Of a stretch of 64,000 nucleotides of DNA, positions 43,302 through 52,646 are shown in pieces (position 1 is the first letter of the stretch; each line of letters starts with the position of its first letter). This DNA comes from Erythrobacter sp. (GTDB lineage Bacteria; Pseudomonadota; Alphaproteobacteria; Sphingomonadales; Sphingomonadaceae): the NCBI GenBank assembly GCA_024642565.1, contig JAHEAV010000007.1:1-64000 (forward strand). The letters are read 5' to 3'. A program made the translations under genes and the position numbers. The notes below the pieces were generated by a model. That model was not told the DNA's origin. It did no database searches and saw nothing but the letters and a program-made list of their open reading frames with translations.

Positions 43302-44173
43302 TCGCGGGCTTTGCCCTGGCGATTTCCGTATTGGCTTCGGGACCAGCAATGGCTTGGGGTGCCTATGGCCACCGGGCCACGGCCGCCATTGCGCTGGCCA
43401 ATGTCAAACCTTCGACCCGTGCAGCAATCGCGCGGCTGATCGCAGCTGATGGGCAACTGGGTACGCCTGATTGCCGTATCCGAAATCTTGAAGATGCCGC
43501 GACCTGGGCTGATTGCATCCGCCGCGACGGCTGGCGCTGGGGTTATAGTTTTGCCTGGCACTACCGTACGGCACCAATATGTGAGGCTTACGACCCAAAG
43601 AAGAACTGCAGTGGTGGAAATTGTATTCTTGCCCAGATCGACCGCAACCAGAGGATTCTGGCCGACGAATCCTTGCCATCGAACGTTCGGATCGAAGCGT
43701 TGGCATTCCTGGTTCATTTTATCGGCGATGTGCACCAACCGCTCCACTCGGGCGACGATGATGACAAAGGCGGTAATGACAGGGTGACCGATTACGGTAT
43801 CGTGCCCGATCTCAACCTTCATTCCATCTGGGACGGGCCGCTGGCGGAGCGCGCGATTTCGTCGGCGCAGCCATCGCTGGTCCGTCACTATTCGTCGGCG
43901 GAGCGGGATCAACTGGCGGCCGGCACGCCGGCCGATTGGGGCCGCGAGAGCTGGCAGCTGGCGCGCGATGTCGTTTACCCCGGAGCTTTCAACCGTGATG
44001 TGTGCAAGGACGAAGTGCCCGAACATGCCGCGCTTGATCAGGAAGATATCCATGCTGCGATTCCAGTCGTCCAACGCCGGATCGAGCAAGCGGGCTTACG
44101 CATGGCCAGGATGCTGGATGAAGCTTTCGCGCCCGGGCCACTCCCGACGCCGGAGCGGCCAGGCGGGTCCTAG
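43262..44173 (+). CDS. S1/P1-family nuclease
   Basis: A 303-aa secreted zinc nuclease for single-stranded DNA/RNA. The signal peptide ends GPAMA, so the mature chain begins with Trp (WGAYGHRA), whose free N-terminus and side chain are zinc ligands in P1 nuclease. Further ligands are visible: WADCIR, WHYR, FLVHFIGDVHQPLHSGDDDD and NLHSIWDG. It looks fully active. The ATG follows GAGGATGAACA, inside the end of the GST gene. It probably feeds on extracellular nucleic acids. Its stop overlaps the convergent LysE gene by 4 bp. Confidence 0.93.
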   Translation: MGARTVRSRFSYLIAGFALAISVLASGPAMAWGAYGHRATAAIALANVKPSTRAAIARLIAADGQLGTPDCRIRNLEDAATWADCIRRDGWRWGYSFAWHYRTAPICEAYDPKKNCSGGNCILAQIDRNQRILADESLPSNVRIEALAFLVHFIGDVHQPLHSGDDDDKGGNDRVTDYGIVPDLNLHSIWDGPLAERAISSAQPSLVRHYSSAERDQLAAGTPADWGRESWQLARDVVYPGAFNRDVCKDEVPEHAALDQEDIHAAIPVVQRRIEQAGLRMARMLDEAFAPGPLPTPERPGGS

Positions 44174-44784
44174 CGCATAGCCCCGTAGAGAAACCATACG
44201 CCGACCAGTGCCATGGTCAGTGCCAGTACGCGCCGAAAGGGCTGATTGAGGTGGGGATCGGAAACAAAGTTCCGCAAATGACTGGCGCTCAATACCAGTG
44301 TCAGGTGAACCAGAGTCGCCACGGCAACGCTGATCATGCCCAGCACCAGTATCTCGCTGAAATGGGCGTTCGGGCCTGAAATGAATTGCGGCACCACGGT
44401 GACGAAGAAAATCGCCGCTTTGGCATTGAGCAAATTGATTCCTACTCCGGCGAGGAAATCACGATCCGGACGATACACGGCCACTGCTGCGGTCGACGTC
44501 TCGCCGCTTTCACGCCAGCCGCGCGCAGTCAGCCAGAACATCATCAGGGCTGCCGCAATCCCTATCCAGCGGGTAATCCAAGGCATGTTGGCGAGCACTG
44601 CACTTAGTCCAAAGCTGGACAGCGCCGCGTTGATTGCCAGACCCAGAGCGATCCCAATGGTGGCGGCCAGACCGGCGCGGCGTCCATCCGACAGGGTAAG
44701 CGATACCAGCCAGGCCATGTTGGGGCCCGGCGTGATTTCGATCAGCAATACCGCGAAGGCGAAACCCAGCCAGTCCAATGCCAC
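44170..44784 (-). CDS. LysE-family translocator
   Basis: A 204-aa inner-membrane exporter with about six helices. ITPGPNMAWLVSLTLSDGRR (about 16-35) is the LysE/RhtB signature. It may export amino acids or homoserine-type compounds; the cargo cannot be assigned. The gene is tail-to-tail with the nuclease (4-bp overlap) and 15 bp downstream of the cupin gene on the same strand. Confidence 0.88.
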   Translation of the reverse strand: MALDWLGFAFAVLLIEITPGPNMAWLVSLTLSDGRRAGLAATIGIALGLAINAALSSFGLSAVLANMPWITRWIGIAAALMMFWLTARGWRESGETSTAAVAVYRPDRDFLAGVGINLLNAKAAIFFVTVVPQFISGPNAHFSEILVLGMISVAVATLVHLTLVLSASHLRNFVSDPHLNQPFRRVLALTMALVGVWFLYGAMR

Positions 44785-44799
44785 CTCTCCAGTTCTGGC

Positions 44800-45264
44800 C
44801 TATTTCACCCGCTCGGTTCCGTAAGGTGTGCCGTCGCGGCGGTAATACCCATTTTCATCGAAGATCATGTCGATATCCGAATAACTGCCACCGGACAGCT
44901 TCTCACCGGCTCCGACCACAAGGAAACTGCAGTCTTCATCGCTTAGATTACGCAAGTGGTGGCCGTTGCCATCGCCAGCCGGAAAGGCCGCAACATCGCC
45001 GGGCTTCAATGGCGTTTCGCCATCATCATCGACCAGCACGGCTTCGCCGGTCAGCATCACCAACAATTCATCCTCACCATCATGCCAATGGCGCTGGGAA
45101 GACCACGCCCCAGGTTTGAGCACCACGTGACTTGCGCCCATATGTGTGAGGCCCGATGGCGGGGCCAACCGGCGGTACCAGCGGCCTTTGACTTCGCGAT
45201 CATACGGCGCAGGATAGCCAGTCGTATTGGTCTGCGGGATATTGGCGAGATCAAGCTTGGGCAT
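44800..45264 (-). CDS. Cupin-domain protein
   Basis: A 154-aa single-cupin protein. The metal-site motif is QRHWHDGEDELLVMLTGEAV followed by LKPGDVAAFPAGDGNGHHLRN, giving the His/His/Glu and final His ligands. Small cupins of this type are often sugar isomerases, dioxygenase-like or sensor proteins; none is indicated. The start at 45264 has GGAG 10 bp upstream; the ATG 15 bp earlier is also possible. It is divergent from dapE, and the two share a 52-bp gap. Confidence 0.82.
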   Translation of the reverse strand: MPKLDLANIPQTNTTGYPAPYDREVKGRWYRRLAPPSGLTHMGASHVVLKPGAWSSQRHWHDGEDELLVMLTGEAVLVDDDGETPLKPGDVAAFPAGDGNGHHLRNLSDEDCSFLVVGAGEKLSGGSYSDIDMIFDENGYYRRDGTPYGTERVK

Positions 45265-45316
45265 GACAGCGAACTCCATCTGGAAAGCGGGCCTCCACTG
45301 CTTTACGCAGCTTTGC

Positions 45317-46450
45317 ATGACTGACAACTGCACCGCCGTATCGCTGACGGAAAAACTGATCGCTGCCGAGAGCGTAACCCCCGCCAGTGGTGAAGTTTTT
45401 GCCGTGATGGAAGCGATGCTGGCTCCGCAGGGCTTCGATGTGCACCGGTTCATGGCCGGCGATGCGCCAGATGGGCCGGTGGAGAACCTTTTGGCGATCC
45501 GGCGCGGCCCCACGGGATCCAGGCACTTTGCCTTTGCCGGGCATCTTGATGTGGTTCCTCCCGGTGATGGTTGGGCGAGCGCGCCGTTCACACCCGAAGT
45601 ACGGGGCGAATTGTTGTATGGCCGCGGTGCTGTCGACATGAAGGGCGCGATTGCCGCAATGGTGGCAGCGACGGAAAATATTCCCGCTGAGGCCGGAACA
45701 TTGAGCTTTATCATCACCGGAGACGAGGAAGGGCCCGCGGTTCACGGCACACGCGCGCTTATCGAACTCATTCGGGAACGCGGTGAAGTCCCGGACCTGT
45801 GTCTGGTAGGGGAGCCGACTTCGGTGAACCGCCTTGGCGACATGATGAAGATCGGGCGGCGCGGTTCGCTTAATATCTGGCTGGAGGTTGCAGGCACGCA
45901 GGGCCATGTCGCCTATCCGCATTTGGCCGATAATCCTGTGCCCAAACTGGTTCGCATGTTGGCCGAACTGGATGCTCTGCTGCTGGATGAGGGAACCGAC
46001 TGGTTTCAGCCATCAAACCTAGAGATAACCGAACTTGAAGTCGGCAATCCGGCGCATAATGTCATTCCAGCTACGGCCAAGGCGCGCATTTCGATCCGTT
46101 TCAACGATTTGCACAGCGGTTCCCAATTGTCCGAACGGATCACCGCGATTGCCGAAAAGCATGGCGGCATGGCGACGCCAATCATATCCGGAGAACCTTT
46201 TCTCACCCCGCCCGGTGAATTCTCGCACATGATTGCCTCTGCGGTTCAGGCCGAAACAGGTAACACGCCAGAACCATCAACGACTGGCGGAACTTCCGAT
46301 GCGCGGTTCCTTCGCGACCTGTGCCCAGTGATTGAATTCGGTTTGTGTAACGCCACGATGCATAAACGCGATGAAGCGGTCGCGATCGCGGATCTGGACA
46401 CTTTGGCGCGGATCTATGCCCGCATCGCTGCGGCTGCACTGGCCGGGTAA
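45317..46450 (+). CDS. dapE: Succinyl-diaminopimelate desuccinylase
   Basis: A 377-aa M20 metalloenzyme of lysine and meso-DAP synthesis (succinyl branch). FAFAGHLDVVPPGDGW carries the first zinc His and Asp, GDEEGPAVHGTRALIE the catalytic and metal Glu, and LCNATMHKRDE the late His. The dimerisation lid (about 185-295) is present, with NPAHNVIPATAKARI. The start at 45317 replaces the track start, which runs back into the cupin gene. It works with dapB, 2.1 kb away. Confidence 0.96.
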   Translation: MTDNCTAVSLTEKLIAAESVTPASGEVFAVMEAMLAPQGFDVHRFMAGDAPDGPVENLLAIRRGPTGSRHFAFAGHLDVVPPGDGWASAPFTPEVRGELLYGRGAVDMKGAIAAMVAATENIPAEAGTLSFIITGDEEGPAVHGTRALIELIRERGEVPDLCLVGEPTSVNRLGDMMKIGRRGSLNIWLEVAGTQGHVAYPHLADNPVPKLVRMLAELDALLLDEGTDWFQPSNLEITELEVGNPAHNVIPATAKARISIRFNDLHSGSQLSERITAIAEKHGGMATPIISGEPFLTPPGEFSHMIASAVQAETGNTPEPSTTGGTSDARFLRDLCPVIEFGLCNATMHKRDEAVAIADLDTLARIYARIAAAALAG

Positions 46451-46532
46451 TGGTGCGTTACCGGGCTTGCTGTCCCTTGCGATAGGCTGCACAAGCAGAC
46501 AGAACAGATTTTCGGGTGCAGGGGGCTATTTG

Positions 46533-47768
46533 ATGACACGCTGGTTCGCAATTCCGCTGTGGCAGCGCGTGGTCGCTGCCCTGATTCTCGGCATTATTGT
46601 TGGCCGTATCTGGGGCCCGGGGGCGGAAAACATCAAGATTGTTGGCGATGTCTTTGTGGCCTCGATCAAGATGCTTGTGGTTCCGCTGATTTTCTTCAGC
46701 CTTGTCTCAGGCGTCGCGGCGATTGGTGATTTGCGCAAGTTGGGGCGCGTAGGCGGACGTGCGATGTTGCTGTTTGTGGTGACTGGCCAGATCGCCGTGT
46801 GGCTCGGGCTCTGGCTTGGTACCGTGTTCGGTCCGGGGCTGGGGGTTGATACCAGCGCGATCCAGATGGGCGTTACGCCCCCACCTAACGACACCACATG
46901 GCGCGATATGGTCATGTCGATCATTCCGCAAAGCCCGGTTCAGGTCATGGCCGATGTTGCGGTCTTGCCGCTGATCGTATTTTCGTTGCTGATCGGTATC
47001 GGGATCCTGATGTCCGGGGAAGATGGGGCACCGGTCCAGAAGATTTTCGATAGCGGGTCGGTGGTGATGCAAAAAGTTACCGCAGTGGTGATGGAACTGA
47101 CCCCGTTCGGCGTATTTGCTCTGATGTCATGGGTCGCTGGAACCTTGGGTTTCGACGCGCTCTATGCGCTCGCCAAGCTGGTCGGCCTCAACTACCTCGG
47201 CTGTTTCCTGATCATCTTCGTCATGTATTCGGGAATGATCAAATTCCTTGCCCGGCTGCCGGTAATCCATTTCTACCGAGGGATCGTCGATGCGATGGCC
47301 GTCAGCTATTCGACCGCCAGTTCCAACGCGACCTTGCCGGTGACATTGCGCTGCGCTGAGCGCAACCTGGGGGTTAGCAATTCGGTCGCCAGTTTCGTGA
47401 TTTCGCTGGGCGCGACGATCAATATGAACGGCACGGCCATGTATCTTGGCCTGGCCACATTGTTCGGTGCGCAGGTTTTTGGGGTTGATCTGACCTGGGG
47501 GCAATATTTCCTGATCTCGATTCTCGGCACGCTGGGCGCAATTGGTGCGGCGGGTATTCCCGGTGCGGGCCTGATCATGATGGCGCTGGTATTTGGCGCT
47601 GTTGGCGTACCGTTGGAAACTATCGCCTTCGTCGCCGGGGTGGACCGGATCATGGATATGATGCGCACTGTCACCAATGTCAGCGGTGATGCGGCCGTGG
47701 CCGTAACCGTTGCCAGCATGACGGGTGAGATTGACCGCGAGGAAATGATCTCGGCCGACGATGTCTAA
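46533..47768 (+). CDS. Dicarboxylate/amino acid:cation symporter (DAACS)
   Basis: A 411-aa transporter with eight membrane segments and two hairpin loops. SYSTASSNATLPVTLRCAER is the first serine-rich hairpin, and SLGATINMNGTAMYLGLATL the NMDGT-like motif that binds cation and substrate; here it reads NMNGT. Close relatives (GltP/DctA) carry glutamate, aspartate or C4-dicarboxylates with H+ or Na+. The ATG at 46533 follows CAGGGGGC. It is 82 bp after dapE, perhaps on the same transcript. Confidence 0.92.
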   Translation: MTRWFAIPLWQRVVAALILGIIVGRIWGPGAENIKIVGDVFVASIKMLVVPLIFFSLVSGVAAIGDLRKLGRVGGRAMLLFVVTGQIAVWLGLWLGTVFGPGLGVDTSAIQMGVTPPPNDTTWRDMVMSIIPQSPVQVMADVAVLPLIVFSLLIGIGILMSGEDGAPVQKIFDSGSVVMQKVTAVVMELTPFGVFALMSWVAGTLGFDALYALAKLVGLNYLGCFLIIFVMYSGMIKFLARLPVIHFYRGIVDAMAVSYSTASSNATLPVTLRCAERNLGVSNSVASFVISLGATINMNGTAMYLGLATLFGAQVFGVDLTWGQYFLISILGTLGAIGAAGIPGAGLIMMALVFGAVGVPLETIAFVAGVDRIMDMMRTVTNVSGDAAVAVTVASMTGEIDREEMISADDV

Positions 47769-47896
47769 TCGTTTGGCCGGGAGAGGGTGATAGCAATGCG
47801 CAACTTCACGTCTGCGGTTGCCGCGCTGTTGGGCGAATTCTCCAGCCAATAGGTGTGGTGATTGAGTTTCGCTTTGGCTGCTGGTCCGACACCCAT
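47765..47896 (-). CDS. Candidate small protein, 43 aa
   Basis: Below the ORF-track cutoff as a separate gene. From the ATG at 47896 the frame reads MGVGPAAKAKLNHHTYWLEN and ends LRIAITLSRPND before TAG. Composition is protein-like rather than random, and its stop overlaps the convergent transporter stop by 4 bp, as other real pairs here do. It begins 20 bp downstream of nth, on the same strand. There is no strong ribosome site and no family known to me, so it remains a candidate. Confidence 0.3.
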   Translation of the reverse strand: MGVGPAAKAKLNHHTYWLENSPNSAATADVKLRIAITLSRPND

Positions 47897-47916
47897 AGTT
47901 TCGCCAGCCGAGTAAG

Positions 47917-48567
47917 TTATCGCCCCTTCGGCTGCTCCAGCACTTTTTTCCGGTAGCTGCACAAATCCGCGACCTTGCAGCGCCAGCATTCGGGCGTGCG
48001 TGCCTTGCACACGTAGCGGCCATGTAGGATCAACCAATGATGCGCATGCAGGCGGAAGGGGGCAGGCACCCGCTTTTCCAGCTTCGCCTCGACCGCTTCG
48101 GGTGTCTTGCCCTTGGCCAGGCCAATGCGGTTGCCCACGCGAAAAATATGGGTGTCGACCGCAAAGGTTTCCTGCCCGAACCAGCAATTGAGCACAACAT
48201 TTGCTGTCTTGCGCCCGACGCCGGGCAGCCGAACCAGTTCTTCGCGGGTTGGTGGGACTTCGCCGCCGAAATCTTCGATCAGCATTTGTGACAGGGCGAT
48301 CACATTTTTGGCCTTGGAATTGAACAAACCAATGGTCTTGATGTGGTCTTTCAGGCCGCTTTCCCCCAGATCAAGCATCTGCTGCGGTGTCTTGACCTTG
48401 GCAAACAGTCCTCGTGTCGCCTTGTTTACCCCGACATCGGTCGCTTGCGCGCTCAGGGCCACAGCAACCACGAGCTGATAGGCATTGCCATATTCGAGCT
48501 CGGTTTCAGGCGCTGGATTGTCTTCTGCCAATCTGCGGAAGAATTCGAAAATCTGGTCTTTGGTCAC
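47917..48567 (-). CDS. nth: Endonuclease III
   Basis: A 216-aa DNA glycosylase/AP lyase that removes oxidised pyrimidines. The helix-hairpin-helix LPGVGRKTANVVL holds the catalytic Lys, VDTHIFRVGNRIGL the catalytic Asp, and the C-terminal cluster CKARTPECWRCKVADLC keeps the C-x6-C-x2-C-x5-C spacing for [4Fe-4S]. The ATG lies 4 bp downstream of dapB. With mutM it covers both purine and pyrimidine oxidation damage. Confidence 0.97.
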   Translation of the reverse strand: MTKDQIFEFFRRLAEDNPAPETELEYGNAYQLVVAVALSAQATDVGVNKATRGLFAKVKTPQQMLDLGESGLKDHIKTIGLFNSKAKNVIALSQMLIEDFGGEVPPTREELVRLPGVGRKTANVVLNCWFGQETFAVDTHIFRVGNRIGLAKGKTPEAVEAKLEKRVPAPFRLHAHHWLILHGRYVCKARTPECWRCKVADLCSYRKKVLEQPKGR

Positions 48568-48571
48568 GCGT

Positions 48572-49300
48572 TCAAAGCCCGAGCACGTCCTGCATGGCGT
48601 AACGGCCTGCCTGCTTGCCGAGCAGCCAATCCGCAGCCTTTACCGCCCCGCGGGCAAAGATCATCCGGTCTTCGGCCAGGTGGGTCAGGGTAAGGCGTTC
48701 CTCGTCTCCGGCGAAAATCACACTATGGTCACCGGCCACGCTGCCGCCGCGCAGGGCGGCAAAGCCGATAGCGCCCTTGGCCCGGGCACCTGTATGACCA
48801 TCCCGCCCACTTTCGGTGTTGGCCGCGAGATCAATTTGGCGGCCCTCAGCGGCGGCTTGACCCAGCAACTGCGCTGTTCCGGAAGGCGCATCCACCTTCA
48901 TCCGGTGGTGCATTTCCACTATCTCGATGTCCCAATGATCATCCAGCCGCTTGGCCGCCTCGCGCACCAAATGCGCCAGCAATGTCACGCCGAGCGAAGT
49001 GTTCCCCGTTTGCAGGACGGCAATCGACAGGGCGGCCGAATCGATGGCTGCATGGTGTGAAAGATCAAGTCCGGTAGTGCCAATCACAAGCGGCGTGGCC
49101 ACAGCGGTGGCAGCTTCCAGATTTTCTCCTAGCGCCGCGGGCGCCGAAAAATCGACAAGTACATCGCTTGCCTGCGCCAGCGCCGTTACATCGCCGCCCT
49201 TGTCCACGCCGCCTGCATAATCATGGCCCGCATCAGCGATGGCTTGCATCAAAGCATGGCCCATACGTCCTTCGCTGCCGATAATTCCGATCTTGGCCAT
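48572..49300 (-). CDS. dapB: 4-hydroxy-tetrahydrodipicolinate reductase
   Basis: A 242-aa enzyme of the DAP/lysine pathway. The N-terminal GIIGSEGRMGHALMQAI binds NAD(P)H; IVEMHHRMKVDAPSGTA carries the catalytic His pair and Lys. GDHSVIFAGDEERLTLTH lies in the C-terminal part. The start at 49300 fits homology; the track start 57 bp earlier is in the divergent promoter. Translation of nth follows at once, so the two form an operon. Confidence 0.96.
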   Translation of the reverse strand: MAKIGIIGSEGRMGHALMQAIADAGHDYAGGVDKGGDVTALAQASDVLVDFSAPAALGENLEAATAVATPLVIGTTGLDLSHHAAIDSAALSIAVLQTGNTSLGVTLLAHLVREAAKRLDDHWDIEIVEMHHRMKVDAPSGTAQLLGQAAAEGRQIDLAANTESGRDGHTGARAKGAIGFAALRGGSVAGDHSVIFAGDEERLTLTHLAEDRMIFARGAVKAADWLLGKQAGRYAMQDVLGL

Positions 49301-49554
49301 GCAATTTTCCCGGTGAGAGGTTAGCGCAGGCGGCAAGAAGTCTTCCGCCCTCCGCATTATTCAAATGATAATATTCGAAATAGAGCGGATGGCCGCCCGC
49401 GACAATGTTGGTTTTATCACCTTTCCGCAGTCCCAAGGTGGCGATGAGGGCACAGGGGAAAGCTCGGTCGGAGCTGACAGATAAAATAGCCAGCGCAACA
49501 TACCATCAGTCTCATCCGACTTGTGCAACAGGGCGATATGGTCAAATTTGCCCT

Positions 49555-50256
49555 ATGAAATCGGAAATCCACAATATCGTCATCCTTACCGGAGCGGGCG
49601 TCAGCGCCGAATCGGGCATCGACACTTTCCGTTCCGAAGGCGGTCTGTGGGAACAGCATCGGATCGAAGATGTCGCCACCCCGGAAGGATTCTCACGAGA
49701 CCCCGATCTGGTGTTGCGATTCTATGACATGCGCCGCGCGGCTATTCAGACCAAGCGGCCCAACCCGGCGCATCAGGCGCTGGCGAGGCTGGACGCTGAA
49801 TGGCCGGGGGAACTGTTGATCGTGACGCAGAATGTGGACGATTTGCACGAGCGGGCCGGCGCGTCGCGCGTTCTCCACATGCATGGCGAACATTTGAATG
49901 CCTGGTGCATCGCCTGCGACACGCGATCGCCCTGGACCAAATCCCTGATCGAGCGGCCGCCATGCCCGGCGTGCAATGCGCGCGCATTGCGGCCCGATGT
50001 CGTTTGGTTCGGGGAAATGCCTTACCGCATGGACGAAATTTACGCCGCAATGGCCCGGGCTGACCTGTTCGTGTCGATTGGCACTTCGGGCGCGGTCTAT
50101 CCGGCGGCAGGGTTGGTGCGCAATGCGCGCGAGATCGGCATTCAAACTCTGGAGCTCAATCTGGAGCGCAGCCAGGGTTCGCAGTGGTTCCATGCAACGC
50201 GGCTCGGCCCTGCAAGTGAGGTGGTGACGGGCTGGGTGGAGGAGATGCTCAGCTGA
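49555..50256 (+). CDS. cobB: NAD-dependent sirtuin deacylase
   Basis: A 233-aa SIR2 protein. GAGVSAESGIDTFRS binds NAD, TQNVDDLHERAG and MHGE contain the catalytic His region, and the zinc pairs are CIAC and CPAC. YDMRR near residue 60 contains the YxxR pair of class III sirtuins, which prefer succinyl or other acyl groups. The ATG at 49555 is preceded only by a weak site. The track extension reads into a 254-bp upstream region where I see no gene. Confidence 0.94.
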   Translation: MKSEIHNIVILTGAGVSAESGIDTFRSEGGLWEQHRIEDVATPEGFSRDPDLVLRFYDMRRAAIQTKRPNPAHQALARLDAEWPGELLIVTQNVDDLHERAGASRVLHMHGEHLNAWCIACDTRSPWTKSLIERPPCPACNARALRPDVVWFGEMPYRMDEIYAAMARADLFVSIGTSGAVYPAAGLVRNAREIGIQTLELNLERSQGSQWFHATRLGPASEVVTGWVEEMLS

Positions 50257-50340
50257 CAAACCGTTTGGGATTTCACCGTGGCGGGATTGTTTGCCAAGGG
50301 ACCATGCCCGATCTTCAGCCAGACTGGACGGCGCCAGCCC

Positions 50341-51111
50341 CTAAACCTCGGCACAAGCCTTACAGGCCGGGTCCTTGGCGATCGTGAAGCTGCGTAGCGC
50401 GGGTGCCATGCCATCAAGCAAATGCACTTTGCCATATTGCGCATCGCCGAAGGCCGCATGGCCTTCGAGCAGCAGGCGCACCGCCTGCATGGCCGCAAAA
50501 GTGCCGGCCCAGCCCGCCATCGCGCCCAACATCCCGTCTTCTGCGCAGGTATCGCAATCTTCCGCATCGAACGCATCGCCGACGAAGCAGCGGTAGCAGG
50601 GCTGACCTGGCAAATGTCCGCCAAAAGCACCGACTTGCCCCTGAAAGCGGCCGACAGCGGCACTGAGTAGCGGGATCCCTGCGGAAACACAGGCGTCCGA
50701 GACCACCAGGCGGGTCGCAAAATTGTCGGTCCCGTCGAGAACCAGACTGGCGGCCCCAATCAGCTCTGTGGCATTCGCCGCAGAGACGCGATCATCGTGG
50801 ACGGCAACCGAAATTGCCGAATCGAAATTGGCTAGCCAACGCCGCGCGGCAACGGCCTTGGCATGACCGATATCGCGCTGGGTGTAGATCGTTTGCCGTT
50901 GGAGGTTGGACAGTTCCACATCGCCATCGTCAATCACAGTCAACTGGCCAATCCCTGCCGCTGCCAGATATTGCAGAGCGGGCGAACCGATCCCGCCCAG
51001 GCCCACCAGCACGACATGAGTTTCCATCAGCGCCACCTGACCTGCGCCACCCAATTCGGGCAGCACGATATGACGGGCAAATCGGTCGAGACGTTCTGGG
51101 GGCAGGCTCAT
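50341..51111 (-). CDS. MoeB/ThiF-family adenylyltransferase (E1-like)
   Basis: A 256-aa enzyme that adenylates the C-terminus of a ubiquitin-like sulfur carrier (MoaD or ThiS). VGLGGIGSPALQYLAAAGIG binds ATP, VLDGTDNFATR is conserved, and CYRC with CKAC bind zinc. The catalytic-type Cys lies in CDTCAEDGMLG. It has no fused rhodanese domain. No moa or thi gene adjoins, so the target carrier is undetermined. It lies 110 bp downstream of dnaA on the same strand. Confidence 0.92.
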   Translation of the reverse strand: MSLPPERLDRFARHIVLPELGGAGQVALMETHVVLVGLGGIGSPALQYLAAAGIGQLTVIDDGDVELSNLQRQTIYTQRDIGHAKAVAARRWLANFDSAISVAVHDDRVSAANATELIGAASLVLDGTDNFATRLVVSDACVSAGIPLLSAAVGRFQGQVGAFGGHLPGQPCYRCFVGDAFDAEDCDTCAEDGMLGAMAGWAGTFAAMQAVRLLLEGHAAFGDAQYGKVHLLDGMAPALRSFTIAKDPACKACAEV

Positions 51112-51221
51112 GACATGGCTTTAGGCGGGCCGGTCACGGCCTGTCGACAAGTCTGTGGGGAGACCTGCGGACAGACGGTGGATTATCGGTGGAGTAACCT
51201 TAAGCTACCTTCTGTAATGTT

Positions 51222-52646
51222 TCAGCTTTCCAGTTGCCGAAGGAGGCTGCGGACATCCCCATCCATATCCGCATCGCGGGTGCGCAAATCTTCGATCAGG
51301 CGAACGGCATGGATCACGGTCGAATGGTCACGCCCGCCGAATTTGCGCCCGATTTCCGGATAGCTGCGCGGGGTCAGCACCTTGGAAAGATACATCGCAA
51401 CTTGCCGAGGGCGGACCACAGCGCGCGCGCGGCGCTTGGATGACATTTCCGAACGGTCAATCCGGTAGAACTGGCACACTGTCCGCTGAATTTCGTCAAT
51501 CGTGATTCGGCGGCGATTGGCGGAAAGAATGTCGGTCAGCTGTTCTTCCGCCAGCTGCAGTGACACCGTTTGCCCGGTTAACTGGGCATAGGCGATCAGC
51601 TTGTTGAGACCACCAACCAATTCACGCACATTGCGAGTGATAGTGCGGGCGAGGAATTCGATGACGTCGCCCGGAACTTCCAGCGGCGCAAAGCGGGTCA
51701 GTTTTGATTCGAGAATCTTGCGCCGCAGTTCAATATCCGCCGGGGCAATGTCAGCAACCAGACCCATGGAGAGGCGACTGAGAAGGCGCGGTTCAACCCC
51801 GTCCAGCGCTTGCGGAGCGCGGTCAGCGGCGAATACCAGCCGTTTGCCTTCGGCCAACAGCGCATCAATCGTGTAAAGCAGTTCTTCCTGAGCGGAGGCT
51901 TTGCCAATGATAAATTGGATATCATCCACCAGTAACAGGTCAAAGCTGCGTAGCCGCGCCTTGAATTCCATCATCTGGTTTTGCTTCAGGGCCTGAACGA
52001 ATTCGACCATGAAACGCTCGGCACTGCAGTAGAAGATTCGGGCACGCGGGTGGCTGGATAAATAGGCATGGCCAATCGCGTGCAGCAGGTGGGTTTTGCC
52101 CTGGCCAGTCGCGGCCTTGAGATAAAGTGGCGAAAACTGCGGCGTCTCTGTGGCTGCCATTCGCTGCGCGGCATTGCAGCCAAGAACATTCGTCTCACCG
52201 GTGACGAAGGCACCGAAGGTCAGCGAAGGATCAAGCCCAACCGAAGATGTGAATCCCTGTTCGCCAATCGTGCCCGCAGCGACCGCGATCATGGAGGAAG
52301 AGCTACCGTCATTGGCAGCAGACGGACCATTGCCATAGGCCGATCCGCTCAGGGTCATCTCAGGCAATTTACGGCGACCGGGATGCACGGCGATTCGCAC
52401 ATGGCGGACTTCGCTACGGGCAATTTTCCACGCCAGAGAAAGGCGGTCGGCGAAACGGTCCTGCACCCAATTGGCGGAAAAATCCGTCGGCAAATAGAGA
52501 TCGAGCGTGCCTGTGTCCTTGCAGAAACCACCAAGCTGAATCGGCCGGATCCATTGGCTATGAAGTTGATGCCCGAGATCCTTGCGCAACCCTTGGCTAA
52601 TGTCTGACCAATCCGCCGCCAGGTTAACTGCTTCCAGATCTTCCAT
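51222..52646 (-). CDS. dnaA: Chromosomal replication initiator DnaA
   Basis: A 474-aa initiator. Domain I is at 1-80 (WSDISQGLRKDLGHQLHSQW), with a linker to about 150; the AAA+ domain has Walker A ATGQGKTHLL and Walker B LLLVDDIQFI, and domain IV has RPRQVAMYLSKVLTPRSYPE and FGGRDHSTVIHA for DnaA-box binding. The ATG at 52646 is set by homology. It follows rpsT on the same strand with a long leader. The origin itself is not evident here. Confidence 0.98.
   Translation of the reverse strand: MEDLEAVNLAADWSDISQGLRKDLGHQLHSQWIRPIQLGGFCKDTGTLDLYLPTDFSANWVQDRFADRLSLAWKIARSEVRHVRIAVHPGRRKLPEMTLSGSAYGNGPSAANDGSSSSMIAVAAGTIGEQGFTSSVGLDPSLTFGAFVTGETNVLGCNAAQRMAATETPQFSPLYLKAATGQGKTHLLHAIGHAYLSSHPRARIFYCSAERFMVEFVQALKQNQMMEFKARLRSFDLLLVDDIQFIIGKASAQEELLYTIDALLAEGKRLVFAADRAPQALDGVEPRLLSRLSMGLVADIAPADIELRRKILESKLTRFAPLEVPGDVIEFLARTITRNVRELVGGLNKLIAYAQLTGQTVSLQLAEEQLTDILSANRRRITIDEIQRTVCQFYRIDRSEMSSKRRARAVVRPRQVAMYLSKVLTPRSYPEIGRKFGGRDHSTVIHAVRLIEDLRTRDADMDGDVRSLLRQLES

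Noticed and set aside
47127-48023. 298-aa minus-strand ORF
   Set aside because: Antisense to the DAACS transporter and overlapping nth; only the separate small frame at 47765-47896 looks protein-like.
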